Below, in pieces: positions 1-5,390 of a stretch of DNA of 5,598 nt (position 1 is the first letter of the stretch; every line of letters starts with the position of its first letter). Under the pieces are notes generated by a model. It saw only the letters and a program-made list of their open reading frames with translations, was not told the origin of the DNA and searched no databases. Origin of the DNA: an uncultured Campylobacter sp. (GTDB lineage Bacteria > Campylobacterota > Campylobacteria > Campylobacterales > Campylobacteraceae); NCBI RefSeq assembly GCF_938045205.1, contig NZ_CALIMY010000033.1, positions 1 to 5,598 of the forward strand. Direction: 5' to 3'. The position numbers and the translations under genes are program-made.

Positions 1-1245
1 CACGCAGTTGCTCTTCGTAAGCGCGGCGATCTGCCACGCGATTTTTAGATCATCAAGCTCGCTCTGGCTCGCCGCGCGCTTAGTGACGCAGCGGGCGTTT
101 GCGACCTCGCTCGCGCCCACGTAGTCGCGCTGCTGATATACGAAGCCGCCGTCAATGAATTTAAAATCATACTTGTCGTTTTCGCGAATTAAAAACTCCC
201 CGCCTTGCTCGAAAATTTTAATACGCTTTTTCTTTTCAAATACCGCAAGCGCCGCGGGCGTGATGCGGGCGGCGAGGATAACTTCGACAAAAATTTCATT
301 GATCTTATGCGCTAACTCCTCGTCCAAAACGCCGTTTATCGCCACGACGCCGCCGTATGCCGAAACGGGATCGCATTTTAGCGCCTCGGTGTAGCTTTCA
401 AGCAGGCTTCCCTTTACGGCGAAGCCGCACGGATTGGCATGCTTGCAGATCGCCACCGCAGGCGCCTCCCCGAAGCTGCTAGCGAGCATCAGCGCGCCGT
501 GCATATCGGTCATATTGTTAAAGCTCGCCTCGCCCTTTAGGCTCTTAAAGTGCTTGCTAAAAAAGTCCTCGAACTCGTACAGAGCGCCCTTTTGATGCGG
601 ATTTTCGCCATAGCGGGTGTCGAATACCTTGCTACCCGTGATAAATTTTTTCGCGCCGAAGCCGCCGTTAAAGCGCTCGTTCATATAGTTTGCGATCATC
701 GCGTCGTAGGCTGCGGTGTGCTCATAAGCTTTTATCATTAAATTTTGCCTAAATTTCAGCTTCTCGCTCTCGTCCGCGCCGCTTAAATTTTGCAAAACCG
801 CGTCGTAATCAAGCGGGCTCGTAACGACATAGACGCTTGCGAAATTTTTAGCTGCGCTTCGAACCATCGCGGGGCCGCCGATGTCGATATTTTCGATAAT
901 CTCGGAAAAATCGTCGGTGCGGGCTACGGTCGCTTTAAAAGGATATAAATTTACGCACACGAGATCGATGCCGCCGATGCCGTGCTGCGCGGCTTGGCTT
1001 ACGTGATTTGCGTCGTTTCGCTTATACAAGATTCCGCCGTGGATCTTTGGATGCAGGGTCTTAACCCGCCCCTCAAACATCTCGGGCGAACCCGAGTATT
1101 CGCTAACCTCGAGCACCGCAACACCATTTTCGCGCAAAAGCTTAAACGTGCCGCCCGTGCTTAAAATTTCAAATCCGAGCTGCTCAAGCCCTTTGGCAAA
1201 CTCTACGACGCCCTCTTTATCGCTGACGCTGATTAACGCTCTCAT
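1..1245 (-). CDS. purH: PurH, bifunctional AICAR transformylase / IMP cyclohydrolase (3' end cut by window)
   Basis: PurH catalyses the last two steps of de novo purine synthesis in the cytosol: formylation of AICAR with 10-formyl-tetrahydrofolate, then ring closure to IMP. The 415 codons present read without a stop. Residues 1-10 (MRALISVSDK), STGGT at 29-33 and GRVKTLHPKIHGG at about 59-71 mark the N-terminal MGS-like cyclohydrolase domain. RYGENPHQ at 211-218 and KHANPCG at 268-274 mark the transformylase domain; the Lys-His pair of the latter is the known catalytic pair (about 266/267 in other PurH proteins). The frame reaches the left edge at a KSNCV segment, so roughly the last 95 residues are outside, judged against a usual length near 510-530. 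The ATG is preceded by AAGGAG at 1251-1256. The gene lies 16 bp after lipoprotein gene A and may be co-transcribed with it. Identification is secure. Confidence 0.97.
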   Translation of the reverse strand, partial: MRALISVSDKEGVVEFAKGLEQLGFEILSTGGTFKLLRENGVAVLEVSEYSGSPEMFEGRVKTLHPKIHGGILYKRNDANHVSQAAQHGIGGIDLVCVNLYPFKATVARTDDFSEIIENIDIGGPAMVRSAAKNFASVYVVTSPLDYDAVLQNLSGADESEKLKFRQNLMIKAYEHTAAYDAMIANYMNERFNGGFGAKKFITGSKVFDTRYGENPHQKGALYEFEDFFSKHFKSLKGEASFNNMTDMHGALMLASSFGEAPAVAICKHANPCGFAVKGSLLESYTEALKCDPVSAYGGVVAINGVLDEELAHKINEIFVEVILAARITPAALAVFEKKKRIKIFEQGGEFLIRENDKYDFKFIDGGFVYQQRDYVGASEVANARCVTKRAASQSELDDLKIAWQIAALTKSNCV

Positions 1246-1250
1246 CTTTT

Positions 1251-1256
1251 CTCCTT
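1251..1256 (-). promoter_or_regulatory. Ribosome binding site of purH
   Basis: AAGGAG on the minus strand lies 5 nt before the purH ATG at 1243-1245. It sits inside the 16-bp gap after lipoprotein gene A. It fixes the purH start and shows that purH can be translated from an mRNA reading through from A. Confidence 0.8.
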
Positions 1257-1261
1257 TTAAT

Positions 1262-1849
1262 TTATTCGCATAGTTTTTTAAAAATCAGCTCGCGCGCGTC
1301 GTTTGCGTTAAGCTGAAAATACAAAATCGCCTCGCGGCGAGCCTTTTGATACTCGCGCCTCGTCTTTTCATCTGCCGCGCCGAGCTTTGCGCCGTTAAAT
1401 TTCGCCATGCGCGCCGAAGCCAGCTCTTTTAGCTTCTCATTATCGCGAGAGATGCCGCCGCTATAATTAAACCACTCTTTGCTTTGAAAAATATTAAATA
1501 AAATTTGAAAATCTACGAAATTTCCCCTATTGTACTCGGCGCAGACCCCGTTTTTGTGGCTTACGGCGTAGATCGCGCCGTATCTGCGCTCGAAAAAATA
1601 TAGTTTTATGAGCTTCGCGTTTTTATCTAAATTTGCGCCGCCGCCTAAAATCGCAAGCTTCGCATCGCCTCGCGTTTCATAAGGACCTAAAATCGCGCCG
1701 TTTTCGTAGAGATTTCCGCCGTAAAAAGCGTATTTCGTATCTCCAAGCTCGCTTGAAAGAACGTAGGTTTTATCGCTTGCAGGCGAGTTTTTGCCAGCGC
1801 AGCCGAGCAGCGACAGAGCCAAAAATAGAGACGAGATAAAAAATTTCAT
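1262..1849 (-). CDS. Putative lipoprotein A of a four-member paralogous family (subtype A/C)
   Basis: A 195-residue protein of unknown function. Residues 1-17 (MKFFISSLFLALSLLGC) form a lipoprotein signal peptide: a short Lys-containing start, a hydrophobic core and the lipobox L-L-G-C with Cys17. The mature protein should therefore be lipid-anchored outside the inner membrane. Visible landmarks are GGNLYENG at 44-51 followed by LGPY, a Lys-Asn-Gly-Val-Cys with Cys103, then RGNFVDF at about 108-114, a charged Lys/Arg-rich helical segment at about 136-175, and Cys194 as the penultimate residue. Proteins B, C and D below show the same pattern, with C the closest: both carry YENG and an H-K-[N/D]-G-[V/I]-C segment. 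Cys103 and Cys194 could pair as a disulfide (inference). The ATG is preceded by AAAGGA at 1858-1863. The gene is separated from the other family members by 459 bp plus the SDH-type gene, and is followed 16 bp later by purH. Confidence 0.85.
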   Translation of the reverse strand: MKFFISSLFLALSLLGCAGKNSPASDKTYVLSSELGDTKYAFYGGNLYENGAILGPYETRGDAKLAILGGGANLDKNAKLIKLYFFERRYGAIYAVSHKNGVCAEYNRGNFVDFQILFNIFQSKEWFNYSGGISRDNEKLKELASARMAKFNGAKLGAADEKTRREYQKARREAILYFQLNANDARELIFKKLCE

Positions 1850-1909
1850 CGCAAAAATCCTTTAAATTTTAAAATTTTGCCTGATTTATGAAGCGGAATC
1901 GGCAAAGTG

Positions 1910-2183
1910 AAATTTACTAAATTTACCGCATTTACCGCGCGTAAATTTTAAATTTGCTTCTTAAATATCGCCGCCATGCTCGTGCGAACGTAAATTTTAA
2001 AATTCTGCGCCGCTTGCAAAGGCTAAATTAAAAGCCGCGACGCAAAACGTAAATTTAAACCGCAGCGCAAATTTAGCCGCAAGGACCTGCGCAAACCGAC
2101 TAAATTTAAAATTTCGCGGCGCAGCTTTTATCGCCAAGCTAGGTTGGCGCCTCCTCTTGCCGCTTTTAAAATTTTAAATTTAC
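1910..2183. repeat. Cluster of AAATTTAC / GTAAATTT words
   Basis: AAATTTAC occurs on the plus strand at 1910-1917, 1919-1926 and 2176-2183, and inverted (GTAAATTT) at 1941-1948, 1990-1997 and 2049-2056. The 9-mer ATTTACCGC is repeated in tandem at 1921-1929 and 1930-1938. The copies at 1919-1926 and 1941-1948 form an 8-bp inverted pair around a 14-nt loop. I found only about three further copies in the rest of the window (near 947, 3705 and 4253), so the word is concentrated here. This could be protein binding sites, decayed repeat sequence, or simply the AT-word bias of non-coding DNA in this genome. Confidence 0.4.
2132..2149 (-). other. Small inverted repeat (possible hairpin) downstream of the SDH-type gene
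   Basis: CGCCAA at 2132-2137 and TTGGCG at 2144-2149 are perfect reverse complements around a 6-nt loop. On the minus strand the stem is followed by ATAAAAGC, not a T run, so it is not a typical intrinsic terminator. It could weaken read-through from the SDH-type gene or be chance. Confidence 0.25.
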
Positions 2184-2266
2184 CTGCACATTTTGTTTTC
2201 CAGCTCATCCATAATCGCGGCTATGTCATCATCAATCGCACCTTGCCGCTGCTGCTCGTTTAAATT
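2180..2266 (-). pseudogene. Possible 3' remnant of a lipoprotein-family gene (28 codons plus stop)
   Basis: Between the in-frame stop at 2267-2269 and the stop at 2180-2182, a minus-strand frame encodes 28 residues that look protein-like: an EQQRQG stretch, then acidic IDDDIAAIMDELE, ending in NKMCR. The ending Cys-Arg-stop is the same as that of lipoprotein C (DDFCR-stop), and the acidic amphipathic run before it fits the helix expected there. There is no start codon with a ribosome binding site and no readable upstream part. It may be the tail of a lost fifth family member, the lost tail of another gene, or chance. The similarity is only a few residues, so confidence is low. Confidence 0.25.
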
Positions 2267-2308
2267 TTACAAGCCGCAAATTTAAAGCGGCGCGAAATCC
2301 AAACCGCA

Positions 2309-3340
2309 CTAAATATAATAGATGCTGTTTTTGATATTTTTGCCGTCGAGTTCGTTTTTGCGCCACGAGCTCTCGTCGTTTAGCACGATCCAGCGCTTCT
2401 CCTCCTCGCGATAAAACCAATCCTTGTCGATCTGATAGTAGATCTGGCATCCCAAAATTTCGATGATATTGGCGATATTGTTGTCGTGATAGTTGTTCTC
2501 ATCAAAGTCGGTGAAGGTGCGCTGCCCCATCTCGGCGTAGAGCTCGTTTAAAATTTGAAGCATCTCGCTTAGGCGCGTATCCATCTTCTCGACCTGAAGC
2601 CCAAGCTCGTTAGCCTCTCTGAATAAGATCGGATAGTCGTGCGACGGATAGCCGCTGTTTAGCTTGTCGCTGATAAAGGCGATCTTTTGCTCATCTTCGA
2701 AGTGGTAGCGCAGAATTTCGCGGCAAATTTTAAGCGACAGGCTGCTTGCGCGATCGACGGCGCCGAAAACGAGCGGATGGATATATTTATAAAGCTCCTT
2801 GTACGGGTTCTCGTCGTTTGGGCGCTCGTTATTTTTCCAAAGCTTCACCACGCGGCTTAGCTCGTCCATCGAGACGTTGGCCTGGTCGTTGGTGTTCGTA
2901 ACCGGCGAAAGCTCGTGTCGCAGCGAAGTATCGACCGACGTGAGATAACCTAGCGGCCCCATTAAAATTTTATTCGCCCCAAGCGCCATCATCGTAGCCG
3001 CCGAAGCGCAGTTTGCCGGCACCAGCGCGATCAGCTCGTCGCAGTGGTTGCGCAGGATCGAGACGATCTTAAGCGATGCGATACCGCTGCCGCCGTCAGA
3101 TTTGATGTAAAGGTAGAGCTTTTCGAAATGCTTGCCCTTTAGGTGGTCGTTGATACTGATCGCGTCGTTACCGCAGACGCTACCTGCGCCCGAATTGAAG
3201 TAAGTAAGCAGCGGCGCGCCCAGATATTTCTCGATATTGGTGATCACCTCTTGCGTTTGTTTCATCAAGATCGGCGGTTGCTTCGCCGCCTTTTTAGCGC
3301 CCTGCTTCTGCGGCTCTTCGTCTTTGGATAAAAATCCCAT
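2309..3340 (-). CDS. ClpP/SppA-fold protein of the serine dehydrogenase proteinase (SDH) type
   Basis: A 343-residue soluble protein resembling the SDH proteinase family (crotonase/ClpP-like serine protease fold). Visible signatures in order are: a Lys-rich N-terminal tail (1-25); a strand-turn LYLYIKSDGGSG at 75-86, matching the glycine-rich oxyanion region; NCASAATMMALGANKILMGP at 110-129, in which Ser113 sits where the nucleophile (SAGT/ASAAT) is expected; SVDTS at 135-139; IHPLVFGAVDRASS at 187-200; and SHDYPI with His234, followed by EANELGLQV at 242-250, as in this family. The last 90 residues, rich in aromatic and charged residues, are an extension I do not recognise. No signal peptide or membrane segment is visible, so a cytosolic location is likely. 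The ATG is preceded by AAAGGA at 3346-3351. It follows lipoprotein gene B by 27 bp and is probably in the same operon. Substrate and protease activity are unknown. Confidence 0.8.
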   Translation of the reverse strand: MGFLSKDEEPQKQGAKKAAKQPPILMKQTQEVITNIEKYLGAPLLTYFNSGAGSVCGNDAISINDHLKGKHFEKLYLYIKSDGGSGIASLKIVSILRNHCDELIALVPANCASAATMMALGANKILMGPLGYLTSVDTSLRHELSPVTNTNDQANVSMDELSRVVKLWKNNERPNDENPYKELYKYIHPLVFGAVDRASSLSLKICREILRYHFEDEQKIAFISDKLNSGYPSHDYPILFREANELGLQVEKMDTRLSEMLQILNELYAEMGQRTFTDFDENNYHDNNIANIIEILGCQIYYQIDKDWFYREEEKRWIVLNDESSWRKNELDGKNIKNSIYYI

Positions 3341-3345
3341 GTTTT

Positions 3346-3351
3346 TCCTTT
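3346..3351 (-). promoter_or_regulatory. Ribosome binding site of the SDH-type gene
   Basis: AAAGGA on the minus strand lies 5 nt before the ATG at 3338-3340, within the 27-bp gap after lipoprotein gene B. It supports the chosen start and continuous translation along the D-C-B-SDH transcript. Confidence 0.7.
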
Positions 3352-3367
3352 CGTGTTGGTTTGGTTT

Positions 3368-3991
3368 TTAAAATTTTATCTTACAAATATCGCGCAATTT
3401 GTCCCGGTGCCACTCGATGCTCTCTTTAACCGTATTGCCTAGAGCCGTATGCGGGCTTTGCAAGAATGCCCTACTATTTTTTAGTATTGAGCTCACGTAT
3501 TCGTAGCGTGAGATCACGTTTGCGCTGGAGCTTTGCGACACCGAAGCCGAAAACGAGTATGAATAAAGCGGCGCGGAGGAAGCGTAGCCGCTAAAGTGCT
3601 CTGTCAGGTTTACGAATTTGCCCTCCGCAAATGCCTTGCAAACGCTGCCGCTCGCGGAATACTCAGCGATTCGTAGCTCTTTATTGGGCGTAAAAACGTA
3701 GATCGTAAATTTATTTAGACCTCGTTGCGAAATTTGATCCTTAGCCGTGCCGACTCCTCTTTCGTCCGTAAATAGATAGAGATTGGAGCCCTCCTCTTCA
3801 TATCTTCCTAAGATTGCGTCATCTTTTAAAAGCACGCCGCCTGAAATTTTATACTCGGTGACGGTCTGCCCGTCGTAGCTCATCATCACGGAATTTTCCG
3901 GATGTAGCTCGGCTTGCGAATACTTTACCTTCATACAGCCAGTAAGCAGCACGACCGCCGTAAACAGCGCTAAAATTTTAATTTTATCCAT
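3368..3991 (-). CDS. Putative lipoprotein B of the paralogous family (subtype B/D)
   Basis: A 207-residue protein of unknown function, starting at the ATG at 3989-3991. A TTG 24 bp upstream (4013-4015) would overlap the end of gene C and add eight residues ahead of the signal peptide. The ATG instead has GAGGGAG just before it (3994-4000) and gives a normal signal peptide, MDKIKILALFTAVVLLTGC, with lipobox L-T-G-C and Cys19. Landmarks are ENSVMMSYDG at about 32-41, a degenerate copy of the family motif (LKDDAILGRY), LFTDE at about 73-77, a Ser-Val-Cys with Cys118 followed by EGKFVNL, a serine-rich segment at about 142-157, ISRYEYVS at about 160-167, and Cys203 five residues from the end. It aligns best by eye with D, which shares the SYD/SFD, TDE, GK[F/Y]V and ISRY/SRYDF landmarks. 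Its signal peptide differs from those of C and D. It lies 14 bp after C and 27 bp before the SDH-type gene. Confidence 0.83.
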   Translation of the reverse strand: MDKIKILALFTAVVLLTGCMKVKYSQAELHPENSVMMSYDGQTVTEYKISGGVLLKDDAILGRYEEEGSNLYLFTDERGVGTAKDQISQRGLNKFTIYVFTPNKELRIAEYSASGSVCKAFAEGKFVNLTEHFSGYASSAPLYSYSFSASVSQSSSANVISRYEYVSSILKNSRAFLQSPHTALGNTVKESIEWHRDKLRDICKIKF

Positions 3992-4005
3992 AACTCCCTC
4001 GAAGT

Positions 4006-4617
4006 TTATCTGCAAAAATCGTCTAAAATCATGGTTTTAAGACCCTCGGTCGCCTTTTTGAAAAATCCAGCCACAGCCAAGTCCTCCGCGATATATTTCG
4101 TATCTTTGCGATCGATCGCTTTTTCAAAATTCATATTTTTATATGCGCTCAACGTTTTTGAACTCATATTTTGCACCGAGCTCTCGCTTTTTGAAATTCT
4201 ACCGTCCGCGTAAAGCCAATCGCCGTCTTTAAACATATTTGAAGTATAGTCGAAATTTACGTATCTGCCTGCATTATAGACGCTGCAAATCCCATCTTTG
4301 TGCCAAATGCTAAATACCATTGCCCTTTCGTCGTTAAAAAGATAAAATTTCATCCGCTTGGCATTCAGCGCAGACTTGTAGTTATTGCCGTAAGACTTAC
4401 CCGCTTCATCGAGCACAAGCGTCCTAAGCTCGCCCCTATCCATAGAATACGCGCCTAAATTTCTGCCATTTTCATACAGATCCTCGCCCGCAAATTTATA
4501 GATCACGGTTTTGTTGCCGTCGTAAAATTTAAACTCCTTGTCGCTCTTAGCGGGGCGCAATATCCCGCATCCCCCAAGTAGTGCCGCCAAAACGGCAAAA
4601 ATTATAAAATTTTTCAT
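4006..4617 (-). CDS. Putative lipoprotein C of the paralogous family (subtype A/C)
   Basis: A 203-residue protein of unknown function. MKNFIIFAVLAALLGGC is a lipoprotein signal peptide with lipobox L-G-G-C and Cys17. Landmarks are EDLYENGRNLGAY at 45-57, KFYLFNDERAM at about 90-100, WHKDGICSVYNAGRYVNF at 105-122 containing Cys111, a Trp/Tyr-rich DWLYADGRISK at about 133-143, and Cys202 as the penultimate residue. By eye it is closest to A: the YENG motif, the H-K-x-G-[V/I]-C segment and the following SG/DGRIS-type segment agree. The signal peptide and ribosome binding site are nearly identical at DNA level to those of D, although the mature parts of C and D belong to different subtypes. The gene sits 16 bp after D and 14 bp before B, with GGAG spaced normally ahead of the ATG, so D-C-B are very likely one operon. 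Two non-lipid Cys residues could form a disulfide (inference). Confidence 0.85.
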   Translation of the reverse strand: MKNFIIFAVLAALLGGCGILRPAKSDKEFKFYDGNKTVIYKFAGEDLYENGRNLGAYSMDRGELRTLVLDEAGKSYGNNYKSALNAKRMKFYLFNDERAMVFSIWHKDGICSVYNAGRYVNFDYTSNMFKDGDWLYADGRISKSESSVQNMSSKTLSAYKNMNFEKAIDRKDTKYIAEDLAVAGFFKKATEGLKTMILDDFCR

Positions 4618-4634
4618 TTATCACTCCTCAAATT
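4567..4634 (-). repeat. Copy 1 of a 68-bp start cassette (RBS plus signal peptide) shared by genes C and D
   Basis: This segment matches 5225-5292 without gaps at 63 of 68 positions by my count. It covers the leader, the GGAGTGATAA stretch before the ATG, and the first 17 codons up to the lipobox Cys. Differences are at 4573, 4595, 4602, 4613 and 4629. Of the four coding differences, three change the residue conservatively (Lys/Arg, Ile/Val, Ala/Val) and one is silent. Clear similarity stops at the lipobox Cys on one side and in the leader on the other. Confidence 0.85.
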
Positions 4635-5275
4635 TAATCCAACCTTTTAGACTTTTCTCTACAAAGCAGACCAAGAAGCGTAGCGCCGCTAAGTACGACG
4701 GATTTTTTCACATGATCTGCTACTGTCGAATTTAGTTTTTCTAAAATTTTTTTATCCACATAAGATAATTTTTCATTAGCGAAATCATACCTGGATGAAA
4801 TTTTCCCCATTCCTTTTCTTGACATCAAAACATCATAACTATATGCCACGATCGGCTCACCTCGTGAATACATAGTAATATACTCCTTTATATGTACATA
4901 TTTTCCTGCGGACAATGCTTTACAAACGCCGTCATTATGGCTAAAAGAGATTACTTTAAGAAATTCGTTCGGAACAAATATTATCTCCGTAATTTTTTTA
5001 GAATTATGTTCTTTTATCGCGCTGGGATCTATATAACCATTTTCCATTTCATCCGTATAAATCTGCATACCAAGTCCCGGTGCCGTAAGATATTTGCCTA
5101 ACACTTTGCCATTTTTATAGAGTTTTCCGTTATGGGCTCGGTATCTGGTGGAAATATTTTTGTCAAAGCTTAACATTACGATATCTTCCGAGTCGGCAAT
5201 TCCATTTTGATCCTTTTTGCTCGCGCATCCTCCAAGTAGTGCCGCCAAAACGACAAAAACTATAAAATTTCTCAT
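4634..5275 (-). CDS. Putative lipoprotein D of the paralogous family (subtype B/D), first gene of the cluster
   Basis: A 213-residue protein of unknown function. MRNFIVFVVLAALLGGC is a lipoprotein signal peptide with lipobox L-G-G-C and Cys17. Landmarks are EDIVMLSFDKN at 30-40, GKLYKNGKVLGKY at 50-62, QIYTDE at 71-76, SHNDGVCKALSAGKYVHI at 112-129 with Cys118, SSRYDFANEKL at 160-170, and Cys205 near the end, followed by a basic tail (REKSKRLD). B is the closest relative by eye. The coding DNA is visibly more AT-rich than its surroundings: the 60 bases at 4741-4800 contain 15 G/C, against 44 of 60 at 61-120 in purH, which hints at recent acquisition or relaxed constraint. The ATG is preceded by AAGGAG at 5282-5287. 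It is the first gene after the 115-bp gap behind the DnaJ-like gene, so any cluster promoter should lie in that gap. Confidence 0.85.
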   Translation of the reverse strand: MRNFIVFVVLAALLGGCASKKDQNGIADSEDIVMLSFDKNISTRYRAHNGKLYKNGKVLGKYLTAPGLGMQIYTDEMENGYIDPSAIKEHNSKKITEIIFVPNEFLKVISFSHNDGVCKALSAGKYVHIKEYITMYSRGEPIVAYSYDVLMSRKGMGKISSRYDFANEKLSYVDKKILEKLNSTVADHVKKSVVLSGATLLGLLCREKSKRLD

Positions 5276-5292
5276 TTATCACTCCTTAAATT
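5225..5292 (-). repeat. Copy 2 of the 68-bp start cassette shared by genes C and D
   Basis: This is the gene D counterpart of 4567-4634, offset by exactly 658 bp with no gap. It includes AAGGAGTGATAA before the ATG and codons 1-17. Upstream of it the two leaders diverge, and downstream of the lipobox Cys the mature proteins belong to different subtypes. Confidence 0.85.
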
Positions 5293-5368
5293 ATAATCTT
5301 TCGCCGCACCTTGCACTTTACCGCCGTCTCGCTATCCTATTTTAAAATTTCAAGACGCTCTGCGCCCT

Positions 5369-5384
5369 CAAATTTTAAAATTTG
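5369..5384. repeat. Perfect 16-bp AT palindrome between the DnaJ-like gene and gene D
   Basis: CAAATTTTAAAATTTG reads identically on both strands. A second copy of its core, ATTTTAAAATTT, lies at 5339-5350, so on the minus strand the two can also pair as a 12-bp AT stem around an 18-nt GC-rich loop. It begins 6 bp past the stop of the DnaJ-like gene. It could be an operator, part of a weak transcription-end structure, or an instance of the AT word that recurs across this genome. Confidence 0.4.
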
Positions 5385-5390
5385 CTCGCC

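Larger units (their letters stand above)
1850..2308. other. 459-bp gene-poor stretch between the SDH-type gene and lipoprotein gene A
   Basis: No convincing full gene is visible on either strand. The stretch is a patchwork of GC-rich pieces and AAATTT/TTTAAAATTT words. It holds a cluster of AAATTTAC words, a 9-bp tandem repeat, a 6-bp-stem hairpin at 2132-2149, a 28-codon open frame ending at 2180 that may be a gene remnant, and the ribosome binding site of gene A (AAAGGA, 1858-1863, 8 nt before the ATG). Transcription of A and purH may start here, but no clear -10 box stands out. I see no strong intrinsic terminator for the upstream genes. Confidence 0.6.

Noticed and set aside
1246..1261. 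Purine riboswitch ahead of purH
   Set aside because: The space before purH is only 16 bp, too short for an aptamer, and no such structure was seen upstream of gene A.
2151..2157. GAGGAGG on the minus strand, resembling a strong ribosome binding site
   Set aside because: No start codon follows at a usable distance and no open frame continues from it.
1850..2308. CRISPR array or mobile element end in the repeat-rich gap
   Set aside because: The repeated words are 8-9 bp, irregularly spaced and in both orientations, with no repeat-spacer rhythm, no transposase and no terminal inverted repeats.
2232..2450. Minus-strand open frame of about 72 codons overlapping the end of the SDH-type gene
   Set aside because: It overlaps the SDH-type gene in another frame, is Arg/Lys-rich without recognisable features and has no ribosome binding site; it is a shadow frame.
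3992..4015. TTG at 4013-4015 as start of lipoprotein B
   Set aside because: It would overlap the end of gene C and place eight extra residues ahead of a complete signal peptide. The ATG at 3989-3991 with GAGGGAG before it fits better.
5290..5295. TATAAT on the minus strand upstream of gene D, as a -10 promoter box
   Set aside because: Transcription would start about 7 nt further on, inside the AAGGAG ribosome binding site at 5282-5287, leaving an unusable leader. No matching upstream element was seen either.
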